Positions 8,143 to 17,795 are shown, counted from the stretch's first letter. The stretch: DNA of 64,000 nucleotides from Maridesulfovibrio ferrireducens (GCF_900101105.1 NZ_FNGA01000001.1:248001-312000); one strand, 5' to 3'. A program made the numbers and translations. Notes: a model not told the origin generated them from the sequence alone.

Positions 8143-9231
8143 ATGCTGCATCCCATGACACCCATAACTCATCTTGCAGCCTCTATGAACAAACCCATCC
8201 CCCCCCATTTCCCCAAGCTAGCGGCCCAACTCAGCACCCCCATTGCAATTGGCGAAAAAACCATTCCCAATCGGTTGTGGCTAGCTCCTATGGCCGGATT
8301 GAGCCACAGCGCCTTTCGTCAGGTTCTCGCCCACTATGGTTCCTGCGGCTTAATCTTTACAGAAATGTGCAACGCCAAGGCTGTGCCATCAGAAAACCCC
8401 AGGATATCCCCGGTATTTCGGTGGCATGAGTGGGAACTCCCAAATTTGGTCTGTCAATTGGCGGGGAGCACGCCCGAAGAATTTGTGATTGCAGCAAAGC
8501 GCGTAGAGCGCGAAGGCTTCTTTGGCGTGGACATCAACATGGGGTGCTCGGCACGGGGAATGATCAAACGCGAGGGGGGAGCTGCCCTGCTCAAGATGCC
8601 AGACAAAGCCATGGCCGTGGTGGAAGCAGTACGAAAGGCTGTATCCATTCCTGTTTTTGTCAAATTTCGCACCGGATGGTCCAAGGATATCGGCCCCGCA
8701 GTGGCTCTGGCCAAAAAGCTTGAGGCGGCAGGAGCCGATTGCCTGGTCTTCCACCCGCGTGTGGCCCCGGACAAGCGCACCCGTCCCCCTATCATTGACC
8801 ACATACGCTTCATCAAGGAAGCGGTCTCCATTCCCGTCTTTGGCAATGGCAATGTAACAACCCCGCAACACTGTCAGGATATGCTGGACACGACAGGCTG
8901 CGATGGCGTGTCCGTAGGCCGTATGGCAGTGGCCCGCCCCTGGCTCTTTGCCCAATGGACAGCTGGCTACACGCCCGACGACAATATTTTTCAAGACTAC
9001 ATCCTGCGTCTGGCCACAGCCTTGGAACAGGAGTTCGATCCCGTCCGAAGAATCAAAAGATTTCGGATGTTCATACCCTATTTTGCAGCCAATTTCCTAT
9101 TTGGTCACAGCTTACTAGCCACCTTTTCCACGGCAAAGACCATGGATGATGTCCGCCGGTTGGCTAAAGAACACATCAGGCCAGACATGCCCTTAAACCA
9201 GTCTCCCAACATGAATTTGTACAACCTCTGA
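8143..9231 (+). CDS. tRNA-dihydrouridine synthase
   Basis: The product (up to 362 residues) is an FMN-dependent TIM-barrel tRNA-dihydrouridine synthase, which reduces specific uridines in tRNA. Diagnostic motifs are LAPMAGLSHSAFR, TEMCNAKAV, the active-site cysteine in DINMGCSARGMIKREGG, VFVKFRTGW, and GNGNVTTPQ for phosphate binding. No clear ribosome-binding site marks the start: ATG 8143, 8155 and 8185 are all possible, and the first gives an unusual N-terminal extension. The 60-base line at 8701-8760 is 63% GC, well above loci elsewhere in the window (43-47% in two lines counted), which suggests a different origin. It converges on the next gene across a perfect hairpin. Confidence 0.85.
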   Translation: MLHPMTPITHLAASMNKPIPPHFPKLAAQLSTPIAIGEKTIPNRLWLAPMAGLSHSAFRQVLAHYGSCGLIFTEMCNAKAVPSENPRISPVFRWHEWELPNLVCQLAGSTPEEFVIAAKRVEREGFFGVDINMGCSARGMIKREGGAALLKMPDKAMAVVEAVRKAVSIPVFVKFRTGWSKDIGPAVALAKKLEAAGADCLVFHPRVAPDKRTRPPIIDHIRFIKEAVSIPVFGNGNVTTPQHCQDMLDTTGCDGVSVGRMAVARPWLFAQWTAGYTPDDNIFQDYILRLATALEQEFDPVRRIKRFRMFIPYFAANFLFGHSLLATFSTAKTMDDVRRLAKEHIRPDMPLNQSPNMNLYNL

Positions 9232-9239
9232 GCCAAAAC

Positions 9240-9275
9240 AAAAAAGCCCCCTTGGTGTGCACACCAAGGGGGCTT
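9240..9275 (-). terminator. Perfect palindromic terminator between converging genes
   Basis: A 32-bp perfect palindrome spans 9244-9275 (half AAGCCCCCTTGGTGTG). On the minus strand it is followed by a T-rich tract, so it mainly terminates the large minus-strand gene at 9330-14564. It may also stop read-through from the dus gene. Confidence 0.85.
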
Positions 9276-9329
9276 GAGATAAAAGGGAAACTTTATACGG
9301 GGAGTATTGTCTCTCTTTGGGGTCTTAGA

Positions 9330-12300
9330 TTATTTCCGATAACCTTTACGCCTCCGCAGAACCATTCCTACCAGCGCAATCAAACACAATCCCGCCAGTT
9401 CTATAGATAAATCCGCTCGTGGATTAAGAACACAACCTGAATCTCCACTGGAGGACGATGCTCCGAGTACAACTGGATCGGTAATTTTACCTAGTTCGGT
9501 ATTAATATCATATTCACCGTTGTCTTTTACTGAATAGTTCACCGTGTAGGTTTGCCCACCAGTCAGGACCATATTGGGGTCCATGTACTGACCGCTATTG
9601 GTTTCATCGGTTATCCAAAAAGAACCTTCCTCAGTGGGCAGTTTATCTGCGCTGTAAGTGAAAGTTTTGCTGGCTTTATCAGTGAATAATTTGAATAGGG
9701 CCACATTTCCGGCTCTGCGCTCGCCAAGGCTGGAACTGTTAAAGCAGAAATATGCCACCTGCCCTGATGTTACTGTAGCGTTGAATTCGTATACATTTGC
9801 ACCGAGCATAGCATCCATGTTCACGGACTGATACTGTTCCTCTACCTCGGTCTTGGTGTGCACATTTTTGCAACAATTATCGATTGTTACAACAGTGCCT
9901 GAAGGCTGAGCTGTTGCGGGAACAACTATTTTATCGTGATTGTTGGTTATAGTGTATGTATATGCGGCTCCGGCTTTAGCCCGGGAAACGCCAGCCGCGT
10001 CGAGTTCATTATTCTTAGAAGCCCCCACAATTGCTATGTTTCCGGAAACAGACACCCCACAACCGAAGTTAGCTTTCTCCTGTATATCCGAATCTCCATC
10101 ATCTTTTGTGGCAGTTATTTTTTTAACTATACCCCAATCGTTTGTCCCGCCTTGATCTTTGGAAAAGATATAAGCAGCTCCAACATCGGCATCAGCAGGA
10201 GAGGCGGATGCGTCCCATTCAGCAGACCCCACAATTGCTATGTCGCCAGAAATAGAGACGCTATCACCGAAATGAGCATCCTCCTGAATATCAGAATCGC
10301 CATTATCTTTTGTAGCTGTTAACTTTTTGATGCAACCCCATTTATTTAGACCGTCCTGATCCTTGGAAAATATGTATGCGGCTCCGACACTATCGCGTCC
10401 ACTTAAGTCGAATTCATCTTTGTCATAATCTCCCACAAGGGCAAGGTCACCAGAAATGGAGACACTGTTACCAAAACGAAGACATGAAGCATAAGTTCCG
10501 TCATTTTTTCTGGGTTTCAGTTTTTTAGCTATGGTCCATCCATCTACAAGCTTGTTATAATATATATATGCACTACCGTCGTTCTTGGCCCCAACAATGG
10601 CTACGTCTCCGGAAACAGATACGCTGGAACCAAAGTAAGCATTAATTTTCACATCATTAATTTCAGTGCCAGATGCATCATAATATCTGGCAGTTATCTT
10701 TTTAACAAATCCCCAGCCTGTCGATGTACCTTTGGAAAAGATATAAACGGCTCCGGCATTAGACTTGAGATTGTTAGACCCGTCGGGTTCTTCGTTATAC
10801 GTAGCCCCAACAATGGCTACGTCTCCGGAAACAGATACGCTGGAACCAAAGTAAGCATTAACTCGCTCATCACTAATTTCAGTGCCAAATCCATCATCTT
10901 TTGTGGCAGTTAGCTTTTTAACAAATCCCCAGCCTGTCGATGGATTCTTGGAAAATATATAAGCAGCTCCGGACCTTTCACCGATGCCTTCTGTATATGC
11001 AGCTCCCACAATTGCAACGTCTCCGGATATAGAGACGCTCTGACCAAAAAACTCAGCTGCAACCGGAGACTCAGGAGAAACAAGCTTTTGAACTAGTCCC
11101 CAAGTACCATCGCCGCCCTGATCCTTAGAAAATATATATGCGGCTCCTGCAGAATTCACATTGTCTTCATCCTTTAAGTACGCCCCCACAATGGCTACGT
11201 CTCCGGATATAGATACGCTGCAGCCAAAGTTAGCACCCGCTTCAACATCACCTACAGCTGTTAGCTTTTTAGCAATAGAAACAGTCGGGTCAATTGTAAC
11301 CGGATACTTGGCTTTGCTGTCATCCACAGACCAGACGAGCGCGCCATTTTTTACAGACATGGAACATACAAGCTCTGTGCCTGCGCTATCCCAAGATTTG
11401 ATACCTGCGTAGTTCAGGGTTTTGCCGCCTACGAAGGAAATATCTTTGCCATTCTGCTTAGGAGTAAGATTACCAGATGTGGCAAAATAAAATTCTAACT
11501 GCCCATTACCTGCAGGTTTCTCATTCAAAACAAGGCCGTGCTCAAGATTGCGACCGTGGTTGATGTACCATTCGGTCAACCCTTTGCGCTCGAGGCTGAG
11601 TTTTGCGCCCTCGGTATTCATGGTTGGCGTGGTGGCTTTTTTCATAGCGCCAGTACGCCCGAAAGATTTTAGGGAAAGTGCAAACCAATTATCACCGCTC
11701 TTGAAGCGGGTAGCTGTTGTGTCTGCGCTGAGTTGTAGCTGTCCATCTACAGTGGAGGCTACTGCGGGCGCGCCATCATTTTTTACGAACTTGCACATTT
11801 CATCATGCAAATTCTGCTGAATCTTAGAGGCGGTATCTTCCGGAACGCTGTCCCAGCTAGCCATGCTTACAGTGGGGAAAAGTAGAAAGCAGAAGAGAAC
11901 AACTGGAAATAAATATTTCTTAGGTTTAAAATCATCAAAGTACCTATTGTACTGACTTGATGAACACTTTTTACGACGAAACAGGCGCAAAAATACACCC
12001 GCTAGCGCCACTAAGAACAACCCTGCCAGCTCGATAGAGAAGCCCGCCTGCGGATTCATTACACAACCGGAAGAATCGGAAGAAGTTGTTCCAGGCACAA
12101 CGGGGTCGGTAATTTTTCCTAATGTATCGTTAATATCATATTCGCCGTTGTCTTTTACTGAATAGTTTACCGTGTAAGACTGGCCACCAGTCAGGACCAT
12201 ATTGGGGTCCATGTACTGGCCGCTGTTGGCCTCATCGGTTATCCAGAAACGCCCTTCTTCGGTGGGCATTTTATCAGCGCTGTAAGTGAATGTTTTACTG

Positions 12301-14564
12301 GCTTTGTCAGTGAAAAGTTTGAAAAGAGCCACATCTCCGGCCCTGCGTTCGCCGAGGCTGGTACTGTTGAAGCAGAAATATGCGACCTGCCCCGAAGTTA
12401 CCGTGGCGTTGAATGCGTACACATTTGCGCCGAGCATGGAATCCATGTTTACGGACTGATATTGAGCCGTCACCTCGGCCTTGGTTTGTACTTTTTTGTT
12501 AGCACTATCTATCGTTACGACAGTACCAGAGGGTTGATTTTCTACAGGAATTACAGGGTTATCGTTTACTATAACATTATAGACATACGCGGCTCCGACG
12601 TTAGCCTTGGTAGATTCGACCTTACCATAAGCTCCCACAATCGCATGTTCGCCGGAAAGAGATACATTCCAACCGAAGAAAGCACTCGCTTCAATATCAC
12701 TAGTACCGTCTGTTTTTTCAGCAGTAATTTTTTCAATTATGCCCCAATTGCCATTCCCGCCCTGATCCTTAGAAAATATATAGGCAGCTCCGGACTTTAA
12801 GCCAGGTTCATCCTTCCGGTAAGCCGACACAAGGGCAACATCGCCGAAAAGAGATACGCTATAACCAAATCTAGCATCAGCTTCACCATCATCCGTGCCA
12901 TCATCTTTTTTGGCAGTAAGCTTTTTCACTATACCCCATTTATCGGCCCCGCCTTGATCTTTAGAAAAAATATAAGCGGAACCATTGAGAGTAGCATCAT
13001 TGCCATATGCCCCCACAAGGACAAGATCACCAGAAACAGATACACTATGCCCGAAAGAGCCTTTTACCTCAGTGTCATCAGCATCAGCTTCGGTTCTGGC
13101 TGTAATCTTTTTAACTATACCCCAATTACTGACCCCGCCCTGATCTTTAAAAAATATATAACCGGCTCCGGCATCAGCCTTACCTGATTCGTCCTTATTC
13201 CTAGCTCCCACAAGGGCAATATCTCCAGAAATAGAAACATTGCTTCCGAATTCAGCGTCAGTTTCAGTGTCATCTGCATCCGCATCGGTTCTGGCTGTAA
13301 TCTTTTTCACCATGCCCCAATTACTAGTACCGCCCTGATCCTTGGAAAATATATAGGCAGCTCCGACCCTATTAAGATCACCAAAAATTTTATCCTTCAA
13401 ATAAGCCCCTACAAGAACGATATCTCCAGAAATAGAAACCCTATCCCCGAATGCCGCACCCGCGTCAGCATCAGCTCCGGCAGTAATTTTTTTGACTATG
13501 CCCCAGTTATCAACTCCGCCTTGATCCTTGGAAAAAATATACGCGGAACCTGAATCAGCCGGATCGTCATCTCCAGGAGCCCCCACAATTACATTGTCGC
13601 CGGAAACAGAGACGCTTTTACCGAAATAATTATACGCAAGGCCATCAAAATCACCAGAGCCATCATCTTTTGTGGCAACAATCTTTTTCACTATACCCCA
13701 ATTGTTCGCCCCGCCCTGATTTTTAGAAAAGATATAAGCAACTCCAACATCAGTAACGGCAAATTCGTCCTTCAGATAAGCCCCCACAATTGCAACATCG
13801 CCGGAAACAGAAACTCTATGACCAAACCTCGCACCCGCTTCGATGTCATCTCCATCAACATCGGTTCGGGCTGTTAGCTTTTTAGCAATAGAAACAGTCG
13901 GGTCAATTGTTACTGGATACTTGGCTTTGCTGTCGTCCACAGACCAGATGAGCACGCCATCTTTTACGGACATGGCACAAACAAGCTCTGTGCCTGCGCT
14001 ATCCCATGATTTGATACCTGCGTAGTTCAGCGTTTTGCCGCCTACGAAGGAAATATCTTTGCCGTTCTGCTTAGGAGTAAGGTTACCGGATGTGGCAAAA
14101 GAAAATTCTAACTGTCCATTACCTACGGGCTTCTCAGTTAATATAAGGCCATGCTCAAGATTGCTACCGTGGTTAATGTACCACTCGGTAACCCCTTTGC
14201 GCTCAAGGCTGAGTTTTGCGCCCTCAGTTTTAATGGTTGGCGTGGTGGCTTTTTTCATCGCACCAGCACGACCGAGAGAGTCGAGGGTAAGTGCAAACCA
14301 GCTCTTACCGCTCTTAAAGCGAGGTGCAGTTCTGTCTGCGCTGAGTTGTAGCTGTCCATCTACAGTGGAGGCTGCTGCGGGCGCGCCATCAGTTTTTACG
14401 AACTTGCACATTTCGTCATGCAAATTCTGCTGAATCTTAAAAGCGGTATCTTCCGGAACCTTGTCCCAGCTAGCCATGCTCACAGTGGGTAAAAGTAGAA
14501 AGCAGAGTAGTAGCAGCAAAAATTTAATTTTCATATTTTTACTCGAAAGATAAATTTTATTCAT
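9330..14564 (-). CDS. Giant tandem FG-GAP beta-propeller surface protein (two-unit fusion)
   Basis: One frame of 1744 codons encodes two homologous units. Unit 1 (residues 1-866) and unit 2 (about 880-1744) each have a signal peptide ending in VSMA-SW, a conserved domain of about 200 residues ending YPVTIDPTVSIAKKL, seven FG-GAP repeats (FGxSVSxSGDxAIVGA), a second beta-rich domain, and a tail of Gly-Cys, hydrophobic helix and basic cluster (GCVMNPQAG...FRRKK; GCVLNPRAD...RRRKGYRK). Seven repeats per unit suggest a seven-bladed propeller. The tails look like C-terminal sorting signals of the CTERM type. No in-frame ATG, GTG or TTG was found for unit 2 near its signal peptide, so the fusion seems real. 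Function is unknown; surface or periplasmic location is inferred. Confidence 0.85.
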   Translation of the reverse strand: MNKIYLSSKNMKIKFLLLLLCFLLLPTVSMASWDKVPEDTAFKIQQNLHDEMCKFVKTDGAPAAASTVDGQLQLSADRTAPRFKSGKSWFALTLDSLGRAGAMKKATTPTIKTEGAKLSLERKGVTEWYINHGSNLEHGLILTEKPVGNGQLEFSFATSGNLTPKQNGKDISFVGGKTLNYAGIKSWDSAGTELVCAMSVKDGVLIWSVDDSKAKYPVTIDPTVSIAKKLTARTDVDGDDIEAGARFGHRVSVSGDVAIVGAYLKDEFAVTDVGVAYIFSKNQGGANNWGIVKKIVATKDDGSGDFDGLAYNYFGKSVSVSGDNVIVGAPGDDDPADSGSAYIFSKDQGGVDNWGIVKKITAGADADAGAAFGDRVSISGDIVLVGAYLKDKIFGDLNRVGAAYIFSKDQGGTSNWGMVKKITARTDADADDTETDAEFGSNVSISGDIALVGARNKDESGKADAGAGYIFFKDQGGVSNWGIVKKITARTEADADDTEVKGSFGHSVSVSGDLVLVGAYGNDATLNGSAYIFSKDQGGADKWGIVKKLTAKKDDGTDDGEADARFGYSVSLFGDVALVSAYRKDEPGLKSGAAYIFSKDQGGNGNWGIIEKITAEKTDGTSDIEASAFFGWNVSLSGEHAIVGAYGKVESTKANVGAAYVYNVIVNDNPVIPVENQPSGTVVTIDSANKKVQTKAEVTAQYQSVNMDSMLGANVYAFNATVTSGQVAYFCFNSTSLGERRAGDVALFKLFTDKASKTFTYSADKMPTEEGRFWITDEANSGQYMDPNMVLTGGQSYTVNYSVKDNGEYDINDTLGKITDPVVPGTTSSDSSGCVMNPQAGFSIELAGLFLVALAGVFLRLFRRKKCSSSQYNRYFDDFKPKKYLFPVVLFCFLLFPTVSMASWDSVPEDTASKIQQNLHDEMCKFVKNDGAPAVASTVDGQLQLSADTTATRFKSGDNWFALSLKSFGRTGAMKKATTPTMNTEGAKLSLERKGLTEWYINHGRNLEHGLVLNEKPAGNGQLEFYFATSGNLTPKQNGKDISFVGGKTLNYAGIKSWDSAGTELVCSMSVKNGALVWSVDDSKAKYPVTIDPTVSIAKKLTAVGDVEAGANFGCSVSISGDVAIVGAYLKDEDNVNSAGAAYIFSKDQGGDGTWGLVQKLVSPESPVAAEFFGQSVSISGDVAIVGAAYTEGIGERSGAAYIFSKNPSTGWGFVKKLTATKDDGFGTEISDERVNAYFGSSVSVSGDVAIVGATYNEEPDGSNNLKSNAGAVYIFSKGTSTGWGFVKKITARYYDASGTEINDVKINAYFGSSVSVSGDVAIVGAKNDGSAYIYYNKLVDGWTIAKKLKPRKNDGTYASCLRFGNSVSISGDLALVGDYDKDEFDLSGRDSVGAAYIFSKDQDGLNKWGCIKKLTATKDNGDSDIQEDAHFGDSVSISGDIAIVGSAEWDASASPADADVGAAYIFSKDQGGTNDWGIVKKITATKDDGDSDIQEKANFGCGVSVSGNIAIVGASKNNELDAAGVSRAKAGAAYTYTITNNHDKIVVPATAQPSGTVVTIDNCCKNVHTKTEVEEQYQSVNMDAMLGANVYEFNATVTSGQVAYFCFNSSSLGERRAGNVALFKLFTDKASKTFTYSADKLPTEEGSFWITDETNSGQYMDPNMVLTGGQTYTVNYSVKDNGEYDINTELGKITDPVVLGASSSSGDSGCVLNPRADLSIELAGLCLIALVGMVLRRRKGYRK
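9330..14564 (-). repeat. Tandem duplication of about 2.6 kb inside one gene
   Basis: Copy 1 covers 11967-14564 and copy 2 covers 9330-11927, nearly equal in length. Long stretches are almost identical, for example the segments encoding KQNGKDISFVGGKTLNYAG, while the propeller blades have diverged. The linker between them encodes only about 13 residues. It arose by duplication with loss of the stop of copy 1 or of the start of copy 2. Confidence 0.85.
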
Positions 14565-14776
14565 TAGGAATGATCTCCAACTTTTAATTTTACACCTAAA
14601 AACGCCGTAAAACGGCTGTCAGTGCTTTTTTCCTGCAAATTCAATAGTTTTAAGTAAAAAAATGTAAGAAACGAGTTCTTATTAACACTTAAAAACAGTC
14701 GTGTATGTACGGTAAAACACATACAAATGGCACTTTTTTCAAAAAACTTTTCGGAGTTGAAAAAAAGAGATGAGGG
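14565..14776. promoter_or_regulatory. Divergent control region between propeller gene and sensor kinase
   Basis: The 212-bp gap carries the promoters of both divergent units. An inverted repeat TGTATGT (14702-14708) / ACATACA (14719-14725) stands near the middle, and TGTATGTAC recurs at 14778-14786. These are candidate binding sites for the NarL-type regulator encoded at 16839. A GCCGTAAAACGGC hairpin lies near 14602. Confidence 0.4.
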
Positions 14777-16858
14777 TTGTATGTACCAGCCATCAGATTT
14801 ATTTTAAGAATAATTTTTAGCTGTAAACACGAGAAAGCATTGGCAAAAATATACGCTCCCCCTTTGAAGGGGGTATTCATTCAAGCAATAATCTCCATTT
14901 TGGTGGCGGGAGCATTGCTAATGCTTGGCGGCTGTGAACCAACGGACGATCTTAGTCCTCGCGCTGTGCAGGGTGTTTTCGATATGCGCGATCACTCTTT
15001 GTCCGCAGGCGAAACCGTAAACCTTGACGGTGAGTGGGAGTTTTATTGGGACCAGTTGTTGACGCCGGATAATTTTATATCTGGAAGCTCTAAGCCGGAA
15101 ATGACAGGTTATTTCCTCATGCACAGGGCATGGAATAAATTCAATCTGAATGGAAAACGGCTGGGCGGAACAGGCCAAGCCACCTTTCGTTTACGGTTGC
15201 TACCGAATCGACCTGCCGGAAGGATTCATCTGCGTTTATTTGATATTCACGAAGCCTACCGCTTGTGGGCGAACGGCAAACTTATAGCTCAAAGCGGTGT
15301 GCCGGGTCGATCCGCTGAAACGGAAGTTCCGGGCGGATCACTTAAGCTTGCAGAGATTGAATTTCAAAGTCGCCCTGTTGAATTGGTGCTCCAAGTCTCC
15401 AATCATCATTTCCGAATAGGAGGGGTGCCGGAACCTATCAGAATAGCACTTCCCGGTACTTTGGAAACAATCCGCGCACGGGATTGGGGGATAGCCCTGT
15501 TTTTTGCGGGCTGCATGCTGATTATGGGCATATATCATTTTGTGCTTTATCTGTTCCGTAAGCGCGATAAGGCTCCTCTTTATTTCAGTTTGTATTGTTT
15601 GCTGGTGGTCAGCTACAGCGTGACCTCAAACACCTCCCAATGGGTGGCTTCTGCTATTTTGCCGTGGTGGAATCCAGTAATCATGGAAAATTTTTCGCTG
15701 ACCTGTTTTGTAATATGGGCATCCTTACTTTTCCGTTTTTTAGAGACTCTTTATCCCAATGAATTTCATCACAAACTTGTTTATTTTCTAGATGCCAAAA
15801 TAGTGATCTTTTTCTTTATGATGGGTTTTGCGCCCGGAGTTCCCCTTTACTGGTTCATTGCATTATGCTTGGTGCAAATGATGATTTATGCAGGATATTA
15901 CCTACATCGCCTTCTACTGTGTGTGAAACGTGGCAGAAGTGGTGCCTTGTTTTTGCTGGCAGGTTTAAGCAGTCAATTTTTTGTAGGGTTGAACGACACC
16001 CTGACCCATATGGGTATTATAAAATCCACCTATCTTGCTGAACCTGCAGTGTGTTTTTTCGTGCTGACCCAGTCTCTCGCGTTGGCACAGCGTTTTTCCG
16101 CATCATTTGATTCTGTAGAGCATCTTTCTTTAGAGCTGGAATCAAAAAATATTTCCCTATGTGGAGAAATAAAGGAACGCAATAGGCTGGAGCGTAAAGT
16201 AGTAGAAACCAGTGAAGAAGAGCGTCGTCGCATAAGCCATGAGCTGCATGATGGGTTGTGCCAGCAGCTTACCGGAGCCCGTTTACGTTCTTCTGCCTTG
16301 GCTCATAAGTTCAAAGATAGTGATGACGCGCAAACGTTGATAGATCTTGCCGATTTGTTAAAAGAATCTACAGATGATGCATACAAAACAGCACGCGGGT
16401 TATGGCCCATAGAGCATGACGCTTCTATGCCTGGCCCCTCATTGAACGATTTGTTGCGCGGTATTGCTAAGTCTACGGACATTAACGTGACTTTTGACAA
16501 ACAGAGCCATTGCAAGAAGTGTTTAAATCCAAACATGACAAAGCTGTATCGTATAGCGCAAGAAGCTCTGACCAATGCGGCTAAGCATTCCAAAGCACAG
16601 AATATCCGGTTAACTCTGCATTGCCACGGCAACGGGCAGGTTAAACTTTCAGTGCAAGATGATGGGATAGGCCGTAAGGCTGCCGGAACAATGCATGGAG
16701 GCTTGGGAATGAGTATCATGGCGCACAGAGCTAAACTTATCAATGCGGAATTACGCATTGAAAACGATCCGCAGGGCGGCACTGTTGTGACTTGTGTCGC
16801 TCCCTGTTCAGTGCACGAACTTTCTAGAATAAATCAAAATGGAAATGAAAATGAATAA
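14777..16858 (+). CDS. Membrane sensor histidine kinase (7TM-type, HisKA_3 class)
   Basis: The 693-residue protein has an N-terminal export signal ending in the lipobox-like LGGC, a periplasmic jelly-roll-like domain (about residues 60-225), a block of about seven membrane helices (about 230-425), a short coiled coil, then a HisKA_3 domain with His488 in ISHELHDGLCQQL and an HATPase domain (NAAKHSKA, DDGIG, GGLGMSIM). This layout fits 7TMR-DISM kinases. The start is uncertain: TTG 14777 gives the longest frame, but TTG 14840, just before the signal sequence, is at least as likely. It overlaps the response regulator gene by 20 nt and diverges from the propeller gene. The ligand is unknown. Confidence 0.83.
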   Translation: MYVPAIRFILRIIFSCKHEKALAKIYAPPLKGVFIQAIISILVAGALLMLGGCEPTDDLSPRAVQGVFDMRDHSLSAGETVNLDGEWEFYWDQLLTPDNFISGSSKPEMTGYFLMHRAWNKFNLNGKRLGGTGQATFRLRLLPNRPAGRIHLRLFDIHEAYRLWANGKLIAQSGVPGRSAETEVPGGSLKLAEIEFQSRPVELVLQVSNHHFRIGGVPEPIRIALPGTLETIRARDWGIALFFAGCMLIMGIYHFVLYLFRKRDKAPLYFSLYCLLVVSYSVTSNTSQWVASAILPWWNPVIMENFSLTCFVIWASLLFRFLETLYPNEFHHKLVYFLDAKIVIFFFMMGFAPGVPLYWFIALCLVQMMIYAGYYLHRLLLCVKRGRSGALFLLAGLSSQFFVGLNDTLTHMGIIKSTYLAEPAVCFFVLTQSLALAQRFSASFDSVEHLSLELESKNISLCGEIKERNRLERKVVETSEEERRRISHELHDGLCQQLTGARLRSSALAHKFKDSDDAQTLIDLADLLKESTDDAYKTARGLWPIEHDASMPGPSLNDLLRGIAKSTDINVTFDKQSHCKKCLNPNMTKLYRIAQEALTNAAKHSKAQNIRLTLHCHGNGQVKLSVQDDGIGRKAAGTMHGGLGMSIMAHRAKLINAELRIENDPQGGTVVTCVAPCSVHELSRINQNGNENE

Positions 16859-17480
16859 AACAGTCGCCCGAGTTCTGCTTATAGATGATCATCCTGCCGT
16901 CTTACAAGGGCTGCGTATTCTTCTGGAAACTCACAGTCATAAGGTTGTTGCTGAAGCGGGAAGTTATTCAGAAACGGTGAAAAGTTTAGATGTCGAGGAT
17001 TATGACGTGGCTTTGCTTGATTTGACTTTACAGAATCGTAGCGGGTTGGAGCTTCTCCCAGAACTGGAAAAACGAGGTATAGCTGCGCTTGTTTACTCTA
17101 TGCATGAAGAACCCAGCATTATCGATCGTGCTTTTCGTGAAGGCGCTCTCGGTTATGTCACTAAAAGGGAAGATCCCTTCATCCTTCTCGAAGCCATTGA
17201 TACAATACTGCTCGGAAAACGTTTTTTAAGCGAATACTCAGCTAAAATACTTCAGGAAAAAAGCATCGGAGATCAGTCTCTGGAAGAATTATTAAGTGAC
17301 CGGGAACGGCAGATATTTGATCTAATGGGAAAGGGGCTCGGCAATGCAGAGATTGCAGAAAAATTGAAGATTAGCCCCCGCACAGTTGATACTTACTTTA
17401 CACGCATGGTCAGCAAACTGGATTTTGAGAACCGACGTGATTTGCGCAAACATGCCATCTCATTGTCAGATCATGATTAA
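16839..17480 (+). CDS. NarL/UhpA-family response regulator
   Basis: The 213-residue protein has a receiver domain (phospho-acceptor Asp61 in YDVALLDLTL, Asp-Asp at residues 16-17, conserved Lys in VTKRED) and a C-terminal LuxR-type HTH (LSDRERQIFDLMGKG, NAEIAEKLKISPRTVDTY). It overlaps the kinase gene, so the two form a cognate pair. Three near-consecutive in-frame ATGs (16839, 16845, 16851) leave the exact start open. The divergent propeller gene is the obvious candidate target. Confidence 0.9.
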   Translation: MEMKMNKTVARVLLIDDHPAVLQGLRILLETHSHKVVAEAGSYSETVKSLDVEDYDVALLDLTLQNRSGLELLPELEKRGIAALVYSMHEEPSIIDRAFREGALGYVTKREDPFILLEAIDTILLGKRFLSEYSAKILQEKSIGDQSLEELLSDRERQIFDLMGKGLGNAEIAEKLKISPRTVDTYFTRMVSKLDFENRRDLRKHAISLSDHD

Positions 17481-17599
17481 AAAAAGGTGTTGTTACCATT
17501 AAACTATTATTCATAAATAACCAGAAAAGCCCATTGCAATCGTTCCAGTTTCCCGAACATCTACACCTGAGATACGCAGAAACAACCCTAATTACGTTA

Positions 17600-17795
17600 C
17601 GCTGCACCACAAGAACAGCATTAACACGGGCATGCTGCTGCTCTCTAGCCCAAAAAAATGGACTACGACCTACCTCAACGCCAAATCTAGACAAGAACGT
17701 TGCTAAAACTGCTATCGGATCAGCTTCTGAATATTCCGTGGCAAACTCCACAAATTCGCCCGCAAAACCATAAAACATAGCCTTATCGACAATAG
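17600..17795 (-). pseudogene. Fragment of a phage/plasmid primase-helicase-like protein
   Basis: On the minus strand the residues FYGFAGEFVEFATEYSEADP, IAVLATFLSRFGVEVGRSP and HARVNAVLV read like a DUF3987/primase-type protein segment in which this tract normally precedes a Walker motif. After NAVLV the frame loses similarity, and no upstream start or downstream ATPase part remains. It is a dead fragment on present evidence. Confidence 0.55.

Noticed and set aside
9246-9274. Possible insertion-sequence end because of the perfect palindrome
   Set aside because: Position just after two converging stop codons and the T-rich flank identify it as a terminator; no transposase is near.
9936-14433. 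Many plus-strand frames of 60-132 codons across the propeller gene
   Set aside because: They are antisense to the repeat-rich gene and repeat with its periodicity, as shadow frames do.
17534-17773. Plus-strand frame of 79 codons
   Set aside because: The minus strand carries recognisable primase-like residues there, so the plus-strand frame is its shadow.
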